Below are positions 53,663 through 62,194 of a stretch of 64,000 nucleotides of DNA, one piece after another; position 1 is the stretch's first letter, and each line of letters opens with the position of its first letter. The DNA comes from GMQP-bins7 sp963776565 (GTDB lineage Bacteria > Actinomycetota > Thermoleophilia > Gaiellales > Gaiellaceae). The position numbers and the translations under genes are program-made. The DNA lies in NCBI GenBank assembly GCA_963776565.1, contig CAVZNF010000005.1:186001-250000 (forward strand). The letters run 5' to 3'. The notes beneath the pieces are model-generated. The model saw only the letters and a program-made list of their open reading frames with translations, was not told the DNA's origin and searched no databases.

Positions 53663-54710
53663 GTGATCGACCTTCGCTCCGACACTGTCACGCAGCCGAC
53701 CGCGGGCATGCGTCGAGCCATCGCGGAGGCGTCGGTCGGCGACGAGCAGAAGCGTGAGGACCCGAGCGTGAACGAGCTCCAGTCCCGCGTCGCGGACCTG
53801 CTCGGGCAGGAGGAGGCGATCTTCCTGCCGACGGCGACGATGGCGAATCAGATCGCGTTGAAGATCCAATCGCGGCCCGGGCGACGTCCTCATCGCCGAG
53901 CAGCACGCGCACGTCGTGATCTACGAGTACGGCGGCGCTGCCGTGCACGCCGGCCTCGTAACGCTCGGCGTGCCGGGCGAGCGCGGGCAACTCACGTCGG
54001 AGCAGGTGCGTGCCGCCGCCGAGCCGAGCGCGAAGGTCGCCGACCAGCGCGCCGCGGTGCTCGCGCTCGAGAACACGCACAACAGCTCCGGCGGGCGTGT
54101 TTGGCCGCTCGACGCGCTCGACGACGTCGTCGCGGACTGCACGCGAGCTCGGGCTTGCGGTGCATCTCGACGGCGCGCGGCTGCTCAACGCGTCGGTCGC
54201 GCTCGGCGTCGCGCCGTCGGCGATCGCGGCGCGCTTCGACACCGTGACGCTCTGCCTCTCGAAGGGGCTCGGCTGCCCGCTCGGCGCCCTCCTGGCGGGC
54301 TCACGCGAGCTGATGGAGCACGCGTGGCGCGAGAAGCACGTCTTCGGCGGTGCGATGCGGCAGGCCGGGATCGTCGCCGCGGCCGGGCTGTACGCGCTCG
54401 ATCACCACGTCGACCGGCTCGCGGACGATCACGCTCGCGCGAAGACGCTCGCGCAGCGTCTCCACGAGGCAGGCATCCCGGTGGATCTCGAGCAGGTGGA
54501 GACGAACTTCGTCCAGGTCGATGTGGCCGGTCTCGGCCTCGAGCGGGCCGACGCGCTTGACCCGGCTCTCGAATGCCGGCGTCGGCCTCTCGGCGACGAT
54601 CCATCCCTCCGTCATGCGGGCCGTCACGCACCTCGGGGTGACTGACGAGGACATCGCGCGCGCCGCCGAGCTCATCCCCGCAGCGCTGCTCGCAGTCGAC
54701 GCGCGCCTAG
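53663..54710 (+). CDS. ltaE: Low-specificity L-threonine aldolase, three frameshifts
   Basis: PLP enzyme splitting threonine into glycine and acetaldehyde. Starts at GTG 53663 (IDLRSDTVTQPTAGMRRAIA), then VGDEQKREDPSVNELQSRVA and EAIFLPTATMANQIALKI. +1 breaks lie in the GGG at 53879-53881 (then GDVLIAEQHAHVVIYEYGGA and ALENTHNSSGGRVWPLDAL), at about 54140 (then RELGLAVHLDGARLLNASVA and TLCLSKGLGCPLGALLAGS with the PLP-lysine), and in TT at 54557-54558 (then LTRLSNAGVGLSATIHPSVM). The probable stop is TAG 54708-54710, in yet another frame. About 348 residues. It lies 3.4 kb from the glycine cleavage operon, which would consume its glycine. Confidence 0.88.
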
Positions 54711-55745
54711 CGCTCGCCGGCGAGGAAGAACACGACGACGACGATCGCGTAGCCCCCGAGGAGGACGTATCCCCTCGCGCGGCTCGACTGCCCCCTGTAG
54801 AGCACGAGCGCGGCGAACGCCACCGATCCGCCGAGCGCCGCGATCTCGACCGGCCGGAAGCTCAGCGAGAGCGGATCGATCAGCCACGACAGGAGCGCGA
54901 CCGCGGGAATGAGGAAGACGGCGACCTGAGCGGCAGACGCGAGCGCGATCTCGGCGGCCAGCGCGATCTTTCCACGGTGAGCGACGACCACGGCGCCGCC
55001 GTGCTCCGCGGCGTTCCCGACGATCGCGACGATCACGGCCGACACGAAGAACTCGGAGAGACCGACCTTCTCCGAGAACACCTCGAGCGACCCGACGAGG
55101 ATCTCCGCGACCAGGGCGGTGACGACCGTCGCGATCCCGAGCACGCCGATCGCGGCGCGCAGCGACCACCCCTCGATCTCGTCGTCGGAGGCGATGTGCA
55201 TCGTGCGGTGGCGTCGCAGCGAGTACCACGTGACGGCGACGTAGACGACGAGCAGCACGATCGAGATCGCGACGGACACCTCGGCGAGAGCATCGGTGTC
55301 GGGGTCTCCGCCCCAGCCGGGCACGGACGGAATGAGGAAGAGCAGCGTCGCGACGGCGATCAGCCCGAGCGAGAGAAAGCTCGAGTAGCGATCGAGCGGG
55401 CCGCGGCCTCCGGCGACGAGCGAGGCGCCGAGCACGAGCAGGAGGTTCCCGACCACGCTTCCCGTGAGCGATCCGCGGACGACCGTCGGTGAGGCCGTCG
55501 TTCACGGCGATGAGCGCGATGATCAGCTCCGGCGCGTTCCCGAACGTCGCGTTCAGGAATCCGCCGATTCCCGGACCGGTGTGCTCGGCCGCGTGCTCGG
55601 TCGCCTCGCCGATCAGCCACGCGAGCGGTATGAGGGAGAGTGCGGCGAGGACGAACTCGAGAGTCTCCGGCGGATGAGCGATGTAGTGCAGCGCGATCGT
55701 GAACGGCGCGAGCGCGAGCGACGCGAGGAGAGCCTTGCGTACCAC
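54707..55745 (-). CDS. CAX-type Ca2+/H+ antiporter, one frameshift
   Basis: Polytopic calcium/proton exchanger of the CaCA superfamily, CAX branch. The signature of the first half is GIGGFLNATFGNAPELIIAL and of the second IVAIVGNAAEHGGAVVVAHR, both diagnostic. About 10 TM helices; ends VVVVFFLAGER. A +1 break near 55481-55490 is repaired by removing one G, giving NDGLTDVVRGSLTGSVVGNL. About 345 residues. It starts with GTG at 55745 and converges on ltaE. A different CaCA transporter (ChaA-like) is at 15.3-16.4 kb. Confidence 0.9.
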
Positions 55746-55860
55746 CGCTCGCGGACCCTACCGACGGGTCTCGCAATCCCTCCGCGCTGTCGCCACTGCC
55801 TGAAAACCGCGTGTTTGTCAAGACTTGCGCCCGGCCACCAACGGTGAACACAATCGGGGC

Positions 55861-56265
55861 GTGACAGAAACCGTGGCAGGGGTCGAGCTCCCGCTCCGCA
55901 TCCAGGACGAGGTGGCGTGCCGCCACTGCGACGTCCATTGCGAGAAGGTCGTGTATCCCGCCGCGTGCCTCCGCATGGCCTGCCCGTTCGTCTACGCGTA
56001 CGAGGCCTGGGGCCATACGTACGTCGGGTGCATGCAGAAGATCTACGACGTCGAGATCGATCTCGACCTGCTCGAGGAGGCAGAGGCCGGACGCGGTGGC
56101 TTCGGTGCTGTGCGAGCCCGGCGCGCACCGCTTCCGATGTGCGACGTGGAAGTCGTCGGGACGTACCCGCACCGCGAGGACGACCTCGGCTGCCGCATCC
56201 CCGAGTTCCACGAGCTGCCACGCGAGCGCGCGACCTTCCGCGTGTTCGCGACCGTCGACTCCTAG
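55861..56265 (+). CDS. Cysteine-rich conserved hypothetical protein
   Basis: Protein of 134 residues from GTG 55861. An N-terminal cluster CRHCDVHCEKVVYPAACLRM followed by ACPFVYAYEAWGHTYVGCMQ contains six cysteines and a histidine, suggesting a metal-binding (zinc or iron-sulfur) site. The C-terminal half is acidic then mixed, with another Cys pair (PLPMCDVEVVGTYPH, LGCRIPEFHELPRERA). I recognise no characterised family. It is convergent with endonuclease IV (stop codons overlap) and preceded by a 115-base gap. Confidence 0.65.
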   Translation: MTETVAGVELPLRIQDEVACRHCDVHCEKVVYPAACLRMACPFVYAYEAWGHTYVGCMQKIYDVEIDLDLLEEAEAGRGGFGAVRARRAPLPMCDVEVVGTYPHREDDLGCRIPEFHELPRERATFRVFATVDS

Positions 56266-57126
56266 GCCCGTCGCGCCCAGCGCCTCTTGCCGCGCCGGTG
56301 GAGCGCGCGCATGCGGTCGAGGTCCTCGGTGGCCTCGCCCTTGTCCTCCCACGTCTCGGTGATCGCGGGGAGGCCTGCGAACGCCGGATGGCCGAGGAAC
56401 GTCGCGAGCCCGTCCGCGATGAGACCCTTCCCCACGAGTTCGTGCCGGTCGCGATTCGAGCCGAGCGGCGTCTGGGAGTCGTTGGCATGCAGGACGCGCA
56501 CCCGGTCGAGCCCGATACGCGCGTCGAGGTCTTCGAGCGCAGCGTCGAGAGCGTCTGCGTCCGCGACGTCGACTGCCTGACGCCCACCAGTGACACGAGT
56601 CGAGGCAGAGGCCGAGCCGTGGGTGGCGGTCGACCGCGTCCGAGAGAACCGCGAGCTCGGCGATCGAGCGGCCGATCGTGCCCCCGGCGCCGGCGGCGTT
56701 CTCCATGCACAGCCAGAGGTCGTCGGTGGTGAGCTCGAGGAGCTCGCGCAGCGCCGGCTCGACGAGCTCGACGGCGTCGTCGAACCCGAGCCCGAGGTGC
56801 GAGCCGACGTGGAAGACGACCGCCTCGGCGCCGATCGCGTCGGCCGTCTGCATCGTCGCGCGGAGCGCCGCGAGCGAGTTCTCGCGCACGGCGGCATCTC
56901 GGCTCGCGAGGTTCACGAGGTAGAGGGCGTGGCACGACACCGCCTTGACTCGCGCCTGCCGGCGACGCTGACGGAAGCGCGCGATCTCCTCCGGTGTGTG
57001 CGCCGTCGGCCTCCACATCCGCGGGCTCTGCGTGAAGACCTGGACGGCGTTGCCGCCGATCTCCTCGACCCGGTCGATCGCCTTGGAGATGCCTCCGGCG
57101 GCGGAGACATGGGCGCCGAAGAGCAT
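56262..57126 (-). CDS. nfo: Endonuclease IV (AP endonuclease), one frameshift
   Basis: Zinc-dependent apurinic/apyrimidinic endonuclease of base-excision repair. About 287 residues. Signatures are GAHVSAAGGISKAIDRVEEI, AVQVFTQSPRMWRPT, VFHVGSHLGLGF with a metal-ligand His, LWLCMENAAGAGGTIGRSI and LGLCLDSCHWWASG. A +1 break near 56575 follows; removing one A gives GVDVADADALDAALEDLDAR and then VRVLHANDSQTPLGSNRDRH, KGLIADGLATFLGHPAF and PAITETWEDKG with the remaining metal ligands. Divergent from gltX with 21 bases between start codons. Confidence 0.93.
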
Positions 57127-57147
57127 GCGGCTACGCTACTGTCGCTC

Positions 57148-58409
57148 ATGTCCGTCCGCGTTCGCATGGCGCCGTCGCCCACCGGGTTCCTCCACATCGG
57201 GGGTGTGCGCACCTTTCTCTTCAACTGGCTCTTCGCGCGCGGCCAGGGCGGCGAGTGCCTGCTGCGGATCGAGAACACCGACACGAGCCGCGAGGTGGCG
57301 GAGTCCGTCGAGCAGATCGAGCGCTCGCTGCGCTGGCTCGGCATCGAATGGGACGGTGACACGACGTTCCAGCTCGACGTCATGGAGCGTGCGACGGCCG
57401 AAGCGCAACGGCTCGTCTCGGAGGGAGCTGCCTACGAGGACGACGGCGCGATCCGCATTCGCATGCCCGACGACGGCTCGACCGGCTGGGACGACGCGAT
57501 CAAGGGCCGCATCGAGGTGCCGAACGCGGAGCTCGAGGACGTCGTGCTCGTGCGCTCGGACGGGAGGCCGACGTACAACTTCGCCTCGCCGCTCGAGGAC
57601 TGGCTCGACGAGATCACGCACGTCATCCGCGGCGACGACCACGTCTCGAACACGCCGAAGCAGATCAACGTCCTGCGCGCGCTCGGAGCGGAGCCGCCCG
57701 TCTACGCGCATGTCCCGAGCGTCTTCGGCGCGGACGGGAAGAAGCTCTCGAAGCGCCACGGAGCGGTCTCCGTCGACGAGTTCCGGGCGGATGGCTACGT
57801 CGCGGAGGCGCTGATGAACTTCCTCGCGCTGCTCGGCTGGGCGCCGGACGGCGAGACGACGATCATGTCCGCCGACGAGCTGGTCGAGCGCTTCTCGCTC
57901 GACCGAGTCGGCTCGAGCCCGGCGACCTTCGACTACGCGAAGCTCGACTGGATGAACGGCGTCTACCTACGCGCCCTCTCGCCGGACGAATACGCGGCGC
58001 GCCTCGTCGGCTACCTGCGCGAGCAGGGGCTCGACTGGCCGGAGGAGCGCGTTCGCGCCGCCGCGCCGATCGTGCAGGAGAAGATCGGCCGCTTCGGAGA
58101 GTTCCCGGGCTTCGCCGGGTTCCTGTTCCACGACGTCGAGCCGGACCCGGCGCTCCTCGACGCGCGGATCCTGAACGCGGCGGCCGAGGCTCTCGGCGGT
58201 GTCGATCCGTGGACGACCGACGCGATCGAGAGCGCGCTGAAGCAGCTCTGCGACGACCTCGGGGAGAAGCCGCGCACCGTCTACCTGCCGATTCGCGTCG
58301 CTGCGACCGGCTCTCGCGTCTCACCGGGTCTGTACGAGAGCCTCGAGCTGCTCGGTCGCGACACGGCGCTCGCGACGGCTTCGGGCGGGAGTCGAGGCGG
58401 CGCGCTTGA
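57148..58409 (+). CDS. gltX: Glutamyl-tRNA synthetase, frameshift near 3' end
   Basis: Class I aminoacyl-tRNA synthetase. Starts at ATG 57148 (MSVRVRMAPSPTGFLHIGGV). HIGH-type motif SPTGFLHIGG; KMSKS-type motif GADGKKLSKRHGAVSVDEF; FNWLFARGQGGECLLRIENT and GDDHVSNTPKQINVLRALGA are typical. The anticodon-binding C-terminal domain is present. At 58375 one extra A breaks the frame: LARLRAGVEAARLS follows in the +1 frame. The likely stop TGA 58407-58409 overlaps the next start (TTGA) but needs yet another frame step. About 419 residues, somewhat shorter than the usual 470. Whether it also charges tRNA-Gln cannot be told. Confidence 0.93.
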
Positions 58410-58842
58410 GCGACTTCCGCGACCTCGTCGGGACGGAGCTCGGCCCGACGTCGTGGCTCGACGTCACGCAGGAGCGCATCGACGCGTTCGCGGCCGCGAC
58501 GGACGATCCGCAGTGGATCCATGTCGATCCCGAGCGGGCGGCCGCCGGACCGTTCGGAACGACGATCGCGCACGGCTTCCTGACGCTCTCGTTCTGCGTC
58601 CCGATGCTCTACGAGGTGCTTCCGCCGAGCGACGGGATGCGTCCGTCAACTACGGCGTCGACCGCGTCCGCTTTCCGGCGCCGGTCCCGTCCGGTGGGCG
58701 AATCCGCGGTCGCTTCCGCGTTGTCGTCGATCGACGAGACGCCTGCGCGGAGATGCGTGCGGTGATCGAGGCGACGGTCGAGTGCGACGGAGTCGACAAG
58801 CCCGTCTGCGTCGCCGAGCTCGTCGTCCTGACAGTGTCTTAA
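58406..58842 (+). CDS. MaoC-like (R)-specific enoyl-CoA hydratase, one frameshift
   Basis: Hot-dog-fold hydratase of about 145 residues. Hydratase-2 motif: DAFAAATDDPQWIHVDPERA followed by GPFGTTIAHGFLTLSFCVPM, with the catalytic Asp and His. The start is probably TTG 58406 (MSDFRDLVGTELGPTSWLDV). Near 58640 one base appears to be missing (-1), after which VNYGVDRVRFPAPVPSGGRI, GRFRVVVDRRDA and VCVAELVVLTVS complete the fold. After repairing the gltX break this gene is in the same frame as gltX, so the pair is either coupled by a TTGA overlap or fused. Confidence 0.85.
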
Positions 58843-58892
58843 CACCCTCCAACTGGCTGCTTACGACATGTCTGCTACCCTCCGCCGACCGC

Positions 58893-60192
58893 ATGAGCCG
58901 CCGTCTTGCAACCGTCTCTAGTCGCTGTGGTGGTCGTGGCCGGTGTTCTCGCCTCGACTGCGGCCGCCGTTCGTTTCACTGACGACAGCTGCGCCAACGA
59001 CTCGGCGTGTCGTCCACCCACCGGCTCGGTCGGCGCCACCTACAGCCACAAGGTGACGATTGCCGAAGGTGGCGGAACAGGCCCGTACACCTACACGGTC
59101 TCCTCCGGCGCGCTTCCCCCAGGCCTGTCCCTGAATTCGGGGAACGGTCAGATCACCGGCGTGCCGACGGCGTCGGGCACGTACAACTTCTATCTGGACG
59201 GCGGCGACGCGTGTCCGGACTCGAACTCGTGCGTCGATACTCGGCGTTCCGCCGCCGTGCACTGGATCGAATGACGTGCTCGTGGGCGGCACGTGTCGCT
59301 TCCCGCACGGTGCTGCGCAGCGCGACTTCACGATCGTGATCCAGCCGGGCCTCCGCATCGTGACCAACGCACTGCCACAGGGGGCGACGGTCGGCGTCGC
59401 CTACTCGGCCACGCTCGAGGCTCAGCTCGTCACCGAATCTCAACCCGCCGACGGGCTCGGCGCCCGGGCCGCTGACGTGGTCGATCGTCCCCGGCTTCGG
59501 CAATGGGTTGCCGCCCGGATTGACGCTTGGGAACGGCGTCATCACCGGCTCGCCCACGACCGAGGGGACGTACCAGTTCCGCGTGCAGGCGGCGATCGAC
59601 CCGACCCGTACGTCCGTCCAGACGTACTCGCTCACGGTGCGCCAGCCGCTGCAAGATCGCGCCGTCGAAGCCGTTCGCGACGGTGCCCCTCCCGACAGTG
59701 TGGGAGGTCGGAGTTCCCTTCAGCGCCAAGCTCACGCCCTCCGGAGGGAGCGGGACGTACACATTCACGCTCGCAGCAGGATCGTTGCCGACGGGACTGG
59801 CTCTCGCCGCCGACGGGACGGTCGTCGGGACTCCGCGCGCCGCGGGGGTCTATCGTGCCACGCTGCGACTGGCCGACAGCGAGGGTCGCACAGCCGACTA
59901 CGCCGCGAACTTCGGCGTCGCCGCGCGCCTTGCGGTGAGCACACTCGCGCTACGGCCTGGCAAGGTCGGTCGCCTGTATCGCGCGAAGGTCGCTTCGACG
60001 GGTGGCGTGCTCCCGCGCAAGTGGAAGATCGCGAAGGGCCCGCTTCCCAAGGGAATCCGCTTCGATCCGAAGCTCGGCATCCTGAGCGGCACGCCGACCA
60101 AGGCCGGTCGCTATCGCGTGACCTTCCAGGTCACCGACGGCCTCAAGGTCGTCGCGAAGAAGACGCTTCGCATCGACATCCTCGACGCGTAG
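58893..60192 (+). CDS. Exported protein with putative-Ig (He_PIG-like) repeats, four frameshifts
   Basis: Starts at ATG 58893 (MSRRLATVS). A +1 break near 58919 restores VAVVVVAGVLASTAAAV as a signal peptide. The mature protein has four repeats of the PPGLxL-xx-GxITGxPTxxGxYxF type: GALPPGLSLNSGNGQITGVP, GLPPGLTLGNGVITGSPTTE, GSLPTGLALAADGTVVGTP and GPLPKGIRFDPKLGILSGTP. These are known as putative Ig/cadherin-like folds in extracellular proteins. Further +1 breaks near 59270, 59460 and 59672 must be read through. About 432 residues, no anchor seen. The repeats suggest a cell-surface or secreted adhesin-like role. Confidence 0.8.
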
Positions 60193-60276
60193 CCCGCTAG
60201 CCACTCCGCGCAGCATCGACGACTGCGCTGCCGTAGGTAGGGTCGCCAGACTGCCACCGAATGGAGAGGGGTTCGC

Positions 60277-60543
60277 ATGCCGAAGATGGTCATGACCCAC
60301 GCTGTTGTCGACCTCGAGCGCTGGTTGGGCGGCAAGGAGGCCCGTGCCGCGGCGATCGGGGCGGTCGGCGCCAACGTGACCGACTATGTCGCGTCCGATG
60401 GCAGCAACAACATCGCCGTCACCGCCGATGTCCACGACATGGACGCAGCGAAGGCGATGGTGACGTCCCCACCACCCGAGGTCGTAGCCCTGATGGAGCA
60501 GCACGGAGTCGTCCAACCCATCACGGCGTACATCGAGGCGTAG
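60277..60543 (+). CDS. Conserved hypothetical protein (88 aa)
   Basis: Small soluble protein of 88 residues with a good ribosome-binding site (GGAGAGGGG shortly before the ATG). It reads as alternating strands and helices (MVMTHAVVDLERWLGGKEAR, NVTDYVASDGSNNIAVTADV, AAKAMVTSPPPEVVALMEQH), consistent with a ferredoxin-like alpha-beta dimer such as small stress or cyclase-type proteins, but I do not assign a family. Free-standing, 85 bases after the Ig-repeat gene. Confidence 0.7.
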   Translation: MPKMVMTHAVVDLERWLGGKEARAAAIGAVGANVTDYVASDGSNNIAVTADVHDMDAAKAMVTSPPPEVVALMEQHGVVQPITAYIEA

Positions 60544-60730
60544 CACGCCGGACGAGGGTCGCCCGACTCCTCGCGGTTGAGGGCAAGAGCGTCGCACACC
60601 GGGCGTCTCATTAGCGGCATTGGGAGTGCGATGGCGACGTGGGCACCGAAATATCCCGCCGTGACGCCGGCATGTATACGCCTCGAACGCGAGCGAATGT
60701 TCGGGCTAGGCGGGTGAGCGAGCACTGCGG

Positions 60731-61144
60731 CTATGACGACCGGATGCCCTTGATGCCTGCCAGCAATTGTCCCCCGTCGAGCCAGCGAAGCGGTACGAGG
60801 TTCGTCAGCAGGAGCGCGGCGTTGACCGTAAAGCCGAGGCCGAACAGCATCGCGTCGGGTCCGGGCAACGCGGTACCAGCAAGGAATCCAAGCGCGAGTA
60901 GAGCGGTTGCTGAGAGGCCACCGAGCGCCACCTTCCACAGCTGTTCGGGCTTACCGTTCGTGTCGGCGACAACCGCAACCCCATACCAGCGCCAGCGCAG
61001 GCCGACGACCGTCCAGCCGACGGCTCGAGCCGTCCAGGCGTGACCGAATTCGTGCAGGAGCGCGGAGCCTCCCACGATGCATATCGCCCAAGCCAACACA
61101 AGGCTGTAACTCCCCGGCACTTTCCCCCCTCTGCCGACAGCCAC
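60731..61144 (-). CDS. Small M50-family (site-2 protease-like) membrane protein
   Basis: Polytopic membrane protein of 137 residues. The zinc motif HExxH is GGSALLHEFGHAWTARAVGW in the first half, and a second conserved motif LVPLRWLDGGQLLAGIKG supplies the third ligand Asp. Three or four TM helices surround these. It is much shorter than typical site-2 proteases and lacks PDZ or CBS domains, so it is a minimal M50 core. Starts with GTG. Possible role in membrane-protein or anti-sigma processing; no substrate gene adjacent. Confidence 0.75.
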   Translation of the reverse strand: MAVGRGGKVPGSYSLVLAWAICIVGGSALLHEFGHAWTARAVGWTVVGLRWRWYGVAVVADTNGKPEQLWKVALGGLSATALLALGFLAGTALPGPDAMLFGLGFTVNAALLLTNLVPLRWLDGGQLLAGIKGIRSS

Positions 61145-61528
61145 ATCTCCCCCTCCGACAGCCTACGACGTGCTCCATCGTCCGGCGCGTCCGGCCAGTA
61201 GATCGCGAGCGCTGATCGAACGGCCCGCGACTGTGGAGCGGCGAAGCTGACAAACGTGCGAGGCGGCGACCGCGAGGGGACACCTCACCTCTCCTGGAAC
61301 GTCTGGCCCGTATCTCACCCGTACGGGTCACGCTGGCCGACGATGTAAGGAGTACCTTCGAGGTGCCCGGGCGTCCGGGCGTGCCTTGCCGCAGGGGCGC
61401 CCTGTGATGGTGTGACGCCCGGGCGCGCTGCTTCTGGCGAGACGGCTGGCCGGGCACTTGCCCGAGTGAAATCAATGCAATCCGATCCAGCCGGATCCGC
61501 CATCGACCATCTAAGTCCCTCGCAGCGT
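61145..61528. other. 384-bp stretch without a supported gene
   Basis: No ORF here has a convincing start, codon pattern or recognisable motif. A perfect 12-base palindrome ACCCGTACGGGT lies at 61317-61328, and GCCCGGGCG-type short inverted repeats around 61365-61435. No tRNA-like cloverleaf, T tract or clear -35/-10 pair was found. Confidence 0.4.
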
Positions 61529-61942
61529 TCAAGCGGGCAACCGGGCGGCTCGAGGCAGGACGTCCCAGAGGGGGAATCCCACGAGCCTGCTCGAAGTGTC
61601 GTGTGTGGATTGGTGGATGTACCTCTTGATGGCCGCCGCCGCCATCGTGCTACTGAACGTCTTGCTCATTGTCGCGTTGGTCGTGTTCGGGCGCGACGGA
61701 GAGTTCACTGACTGACGGCTGGTGATTCGGAGTAAGCCTCCGTCTCTAGCGTCGATTCTTTTGCCGGCGATCTGATCGGGCGTAAACCTCTTCACCAGCG
61801 ATAGTCGGCCTAAGGTCGTTGGAAAGGCAGGCCGCCGGCAGTCCGGACACCTCCCCGTCACGCGTCCGTAGCGATGATCCTGCGCTCTACGGACGGATAC
61901 TTCGTAGCGTCCTCCGCACTCGGTACACGTGACCAGGGGCAC
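61529..61942 (-). CDS. Zinc-ribbon hypothetical protein (3' end uncertain)
   Basis: The N-terminal 65 residues are convincing: MPLVTCTECGGRYEVSVRRA, then QDHRYGRVTGRCPDCRRPAF, a two-knuckle zinc ribbon with a basic helix between, followed by LSLVKRFTPDQIAGKRI. The last 65 codons are low-complexity and are simply antisense to the small membrane protein at 61605-61715, so the natural protein probably ends earlier (a frame break near 61730 is possible) or one of the two genes is not real. Function unknown; such ribbons often sit in nucleic-acid-binding or envelope proteins. Confidence 0.5.
   Translation of the reverse strand: MPLVTCTECGGRYEVSVRRAQDHRYGRVTGRCPDCRRPAFPTTLGRLSLVKRFTPDQIAGKRIDARDGGLLRITSRQSVNSPSRPNTTNATMSKTFSSTMAAAAIKRYIHQSTHDTSSRLVGFPLWDVLPRAARLPA
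61605..61715 (+). CDS. Small single-pass membrane protein (36 aa)
   Basis: GTG 61605 to TGA 61715 encodes MDWWMYLLMAAAAIVLLNVL then LIVALVVFGRDGEFTD: a Trp-rich N-terminus, one continuous 25-residue hydrophobic helix and a short acidic tail. The perfect helix in a GC-rich genome is hard to get by chance and resembles other actinobacterial microproteins. No strong Shine-Dalgarno. It overlaps the 3' part of a zinc-ribbon gene on the other strand. Confidence 0.5.
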   Translation: MDWWMYLLMAAAAIVLLNVLLIVALVVFGRDGEFTD

Positions 61943-62194
61943 GTCCTCGAAGCCTGCGTGTCGGCATGTGCGATCGCTCGTGCCGGGTTCGGGACGGCAC
62001 TCACCGCCGCCAAGCTGTGGTGCCGCCCTTCACCCGATGTCCAATCCCCCACCCACTTAGATCCGACCTGGCGGCGAATCTTGCGGCGCCTCAGATCGTG
62101 AGGGGGACGTACACGGTGAGTGCTGGGCTTGGCACCACGCGCCGCTGCGTCCTTGTGCGAACGCGAGCTCCTTTGAGAAGGTGGGCGGTGAGTT

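Noticed and set aside
61412..61711. 99-codon plus-strand ORF upstream of the small membrane protein
   Set aside because: Low-complexity Arg/Ser/His-rich, no start signal, and overlaps the better-supported microprotein in another frame.
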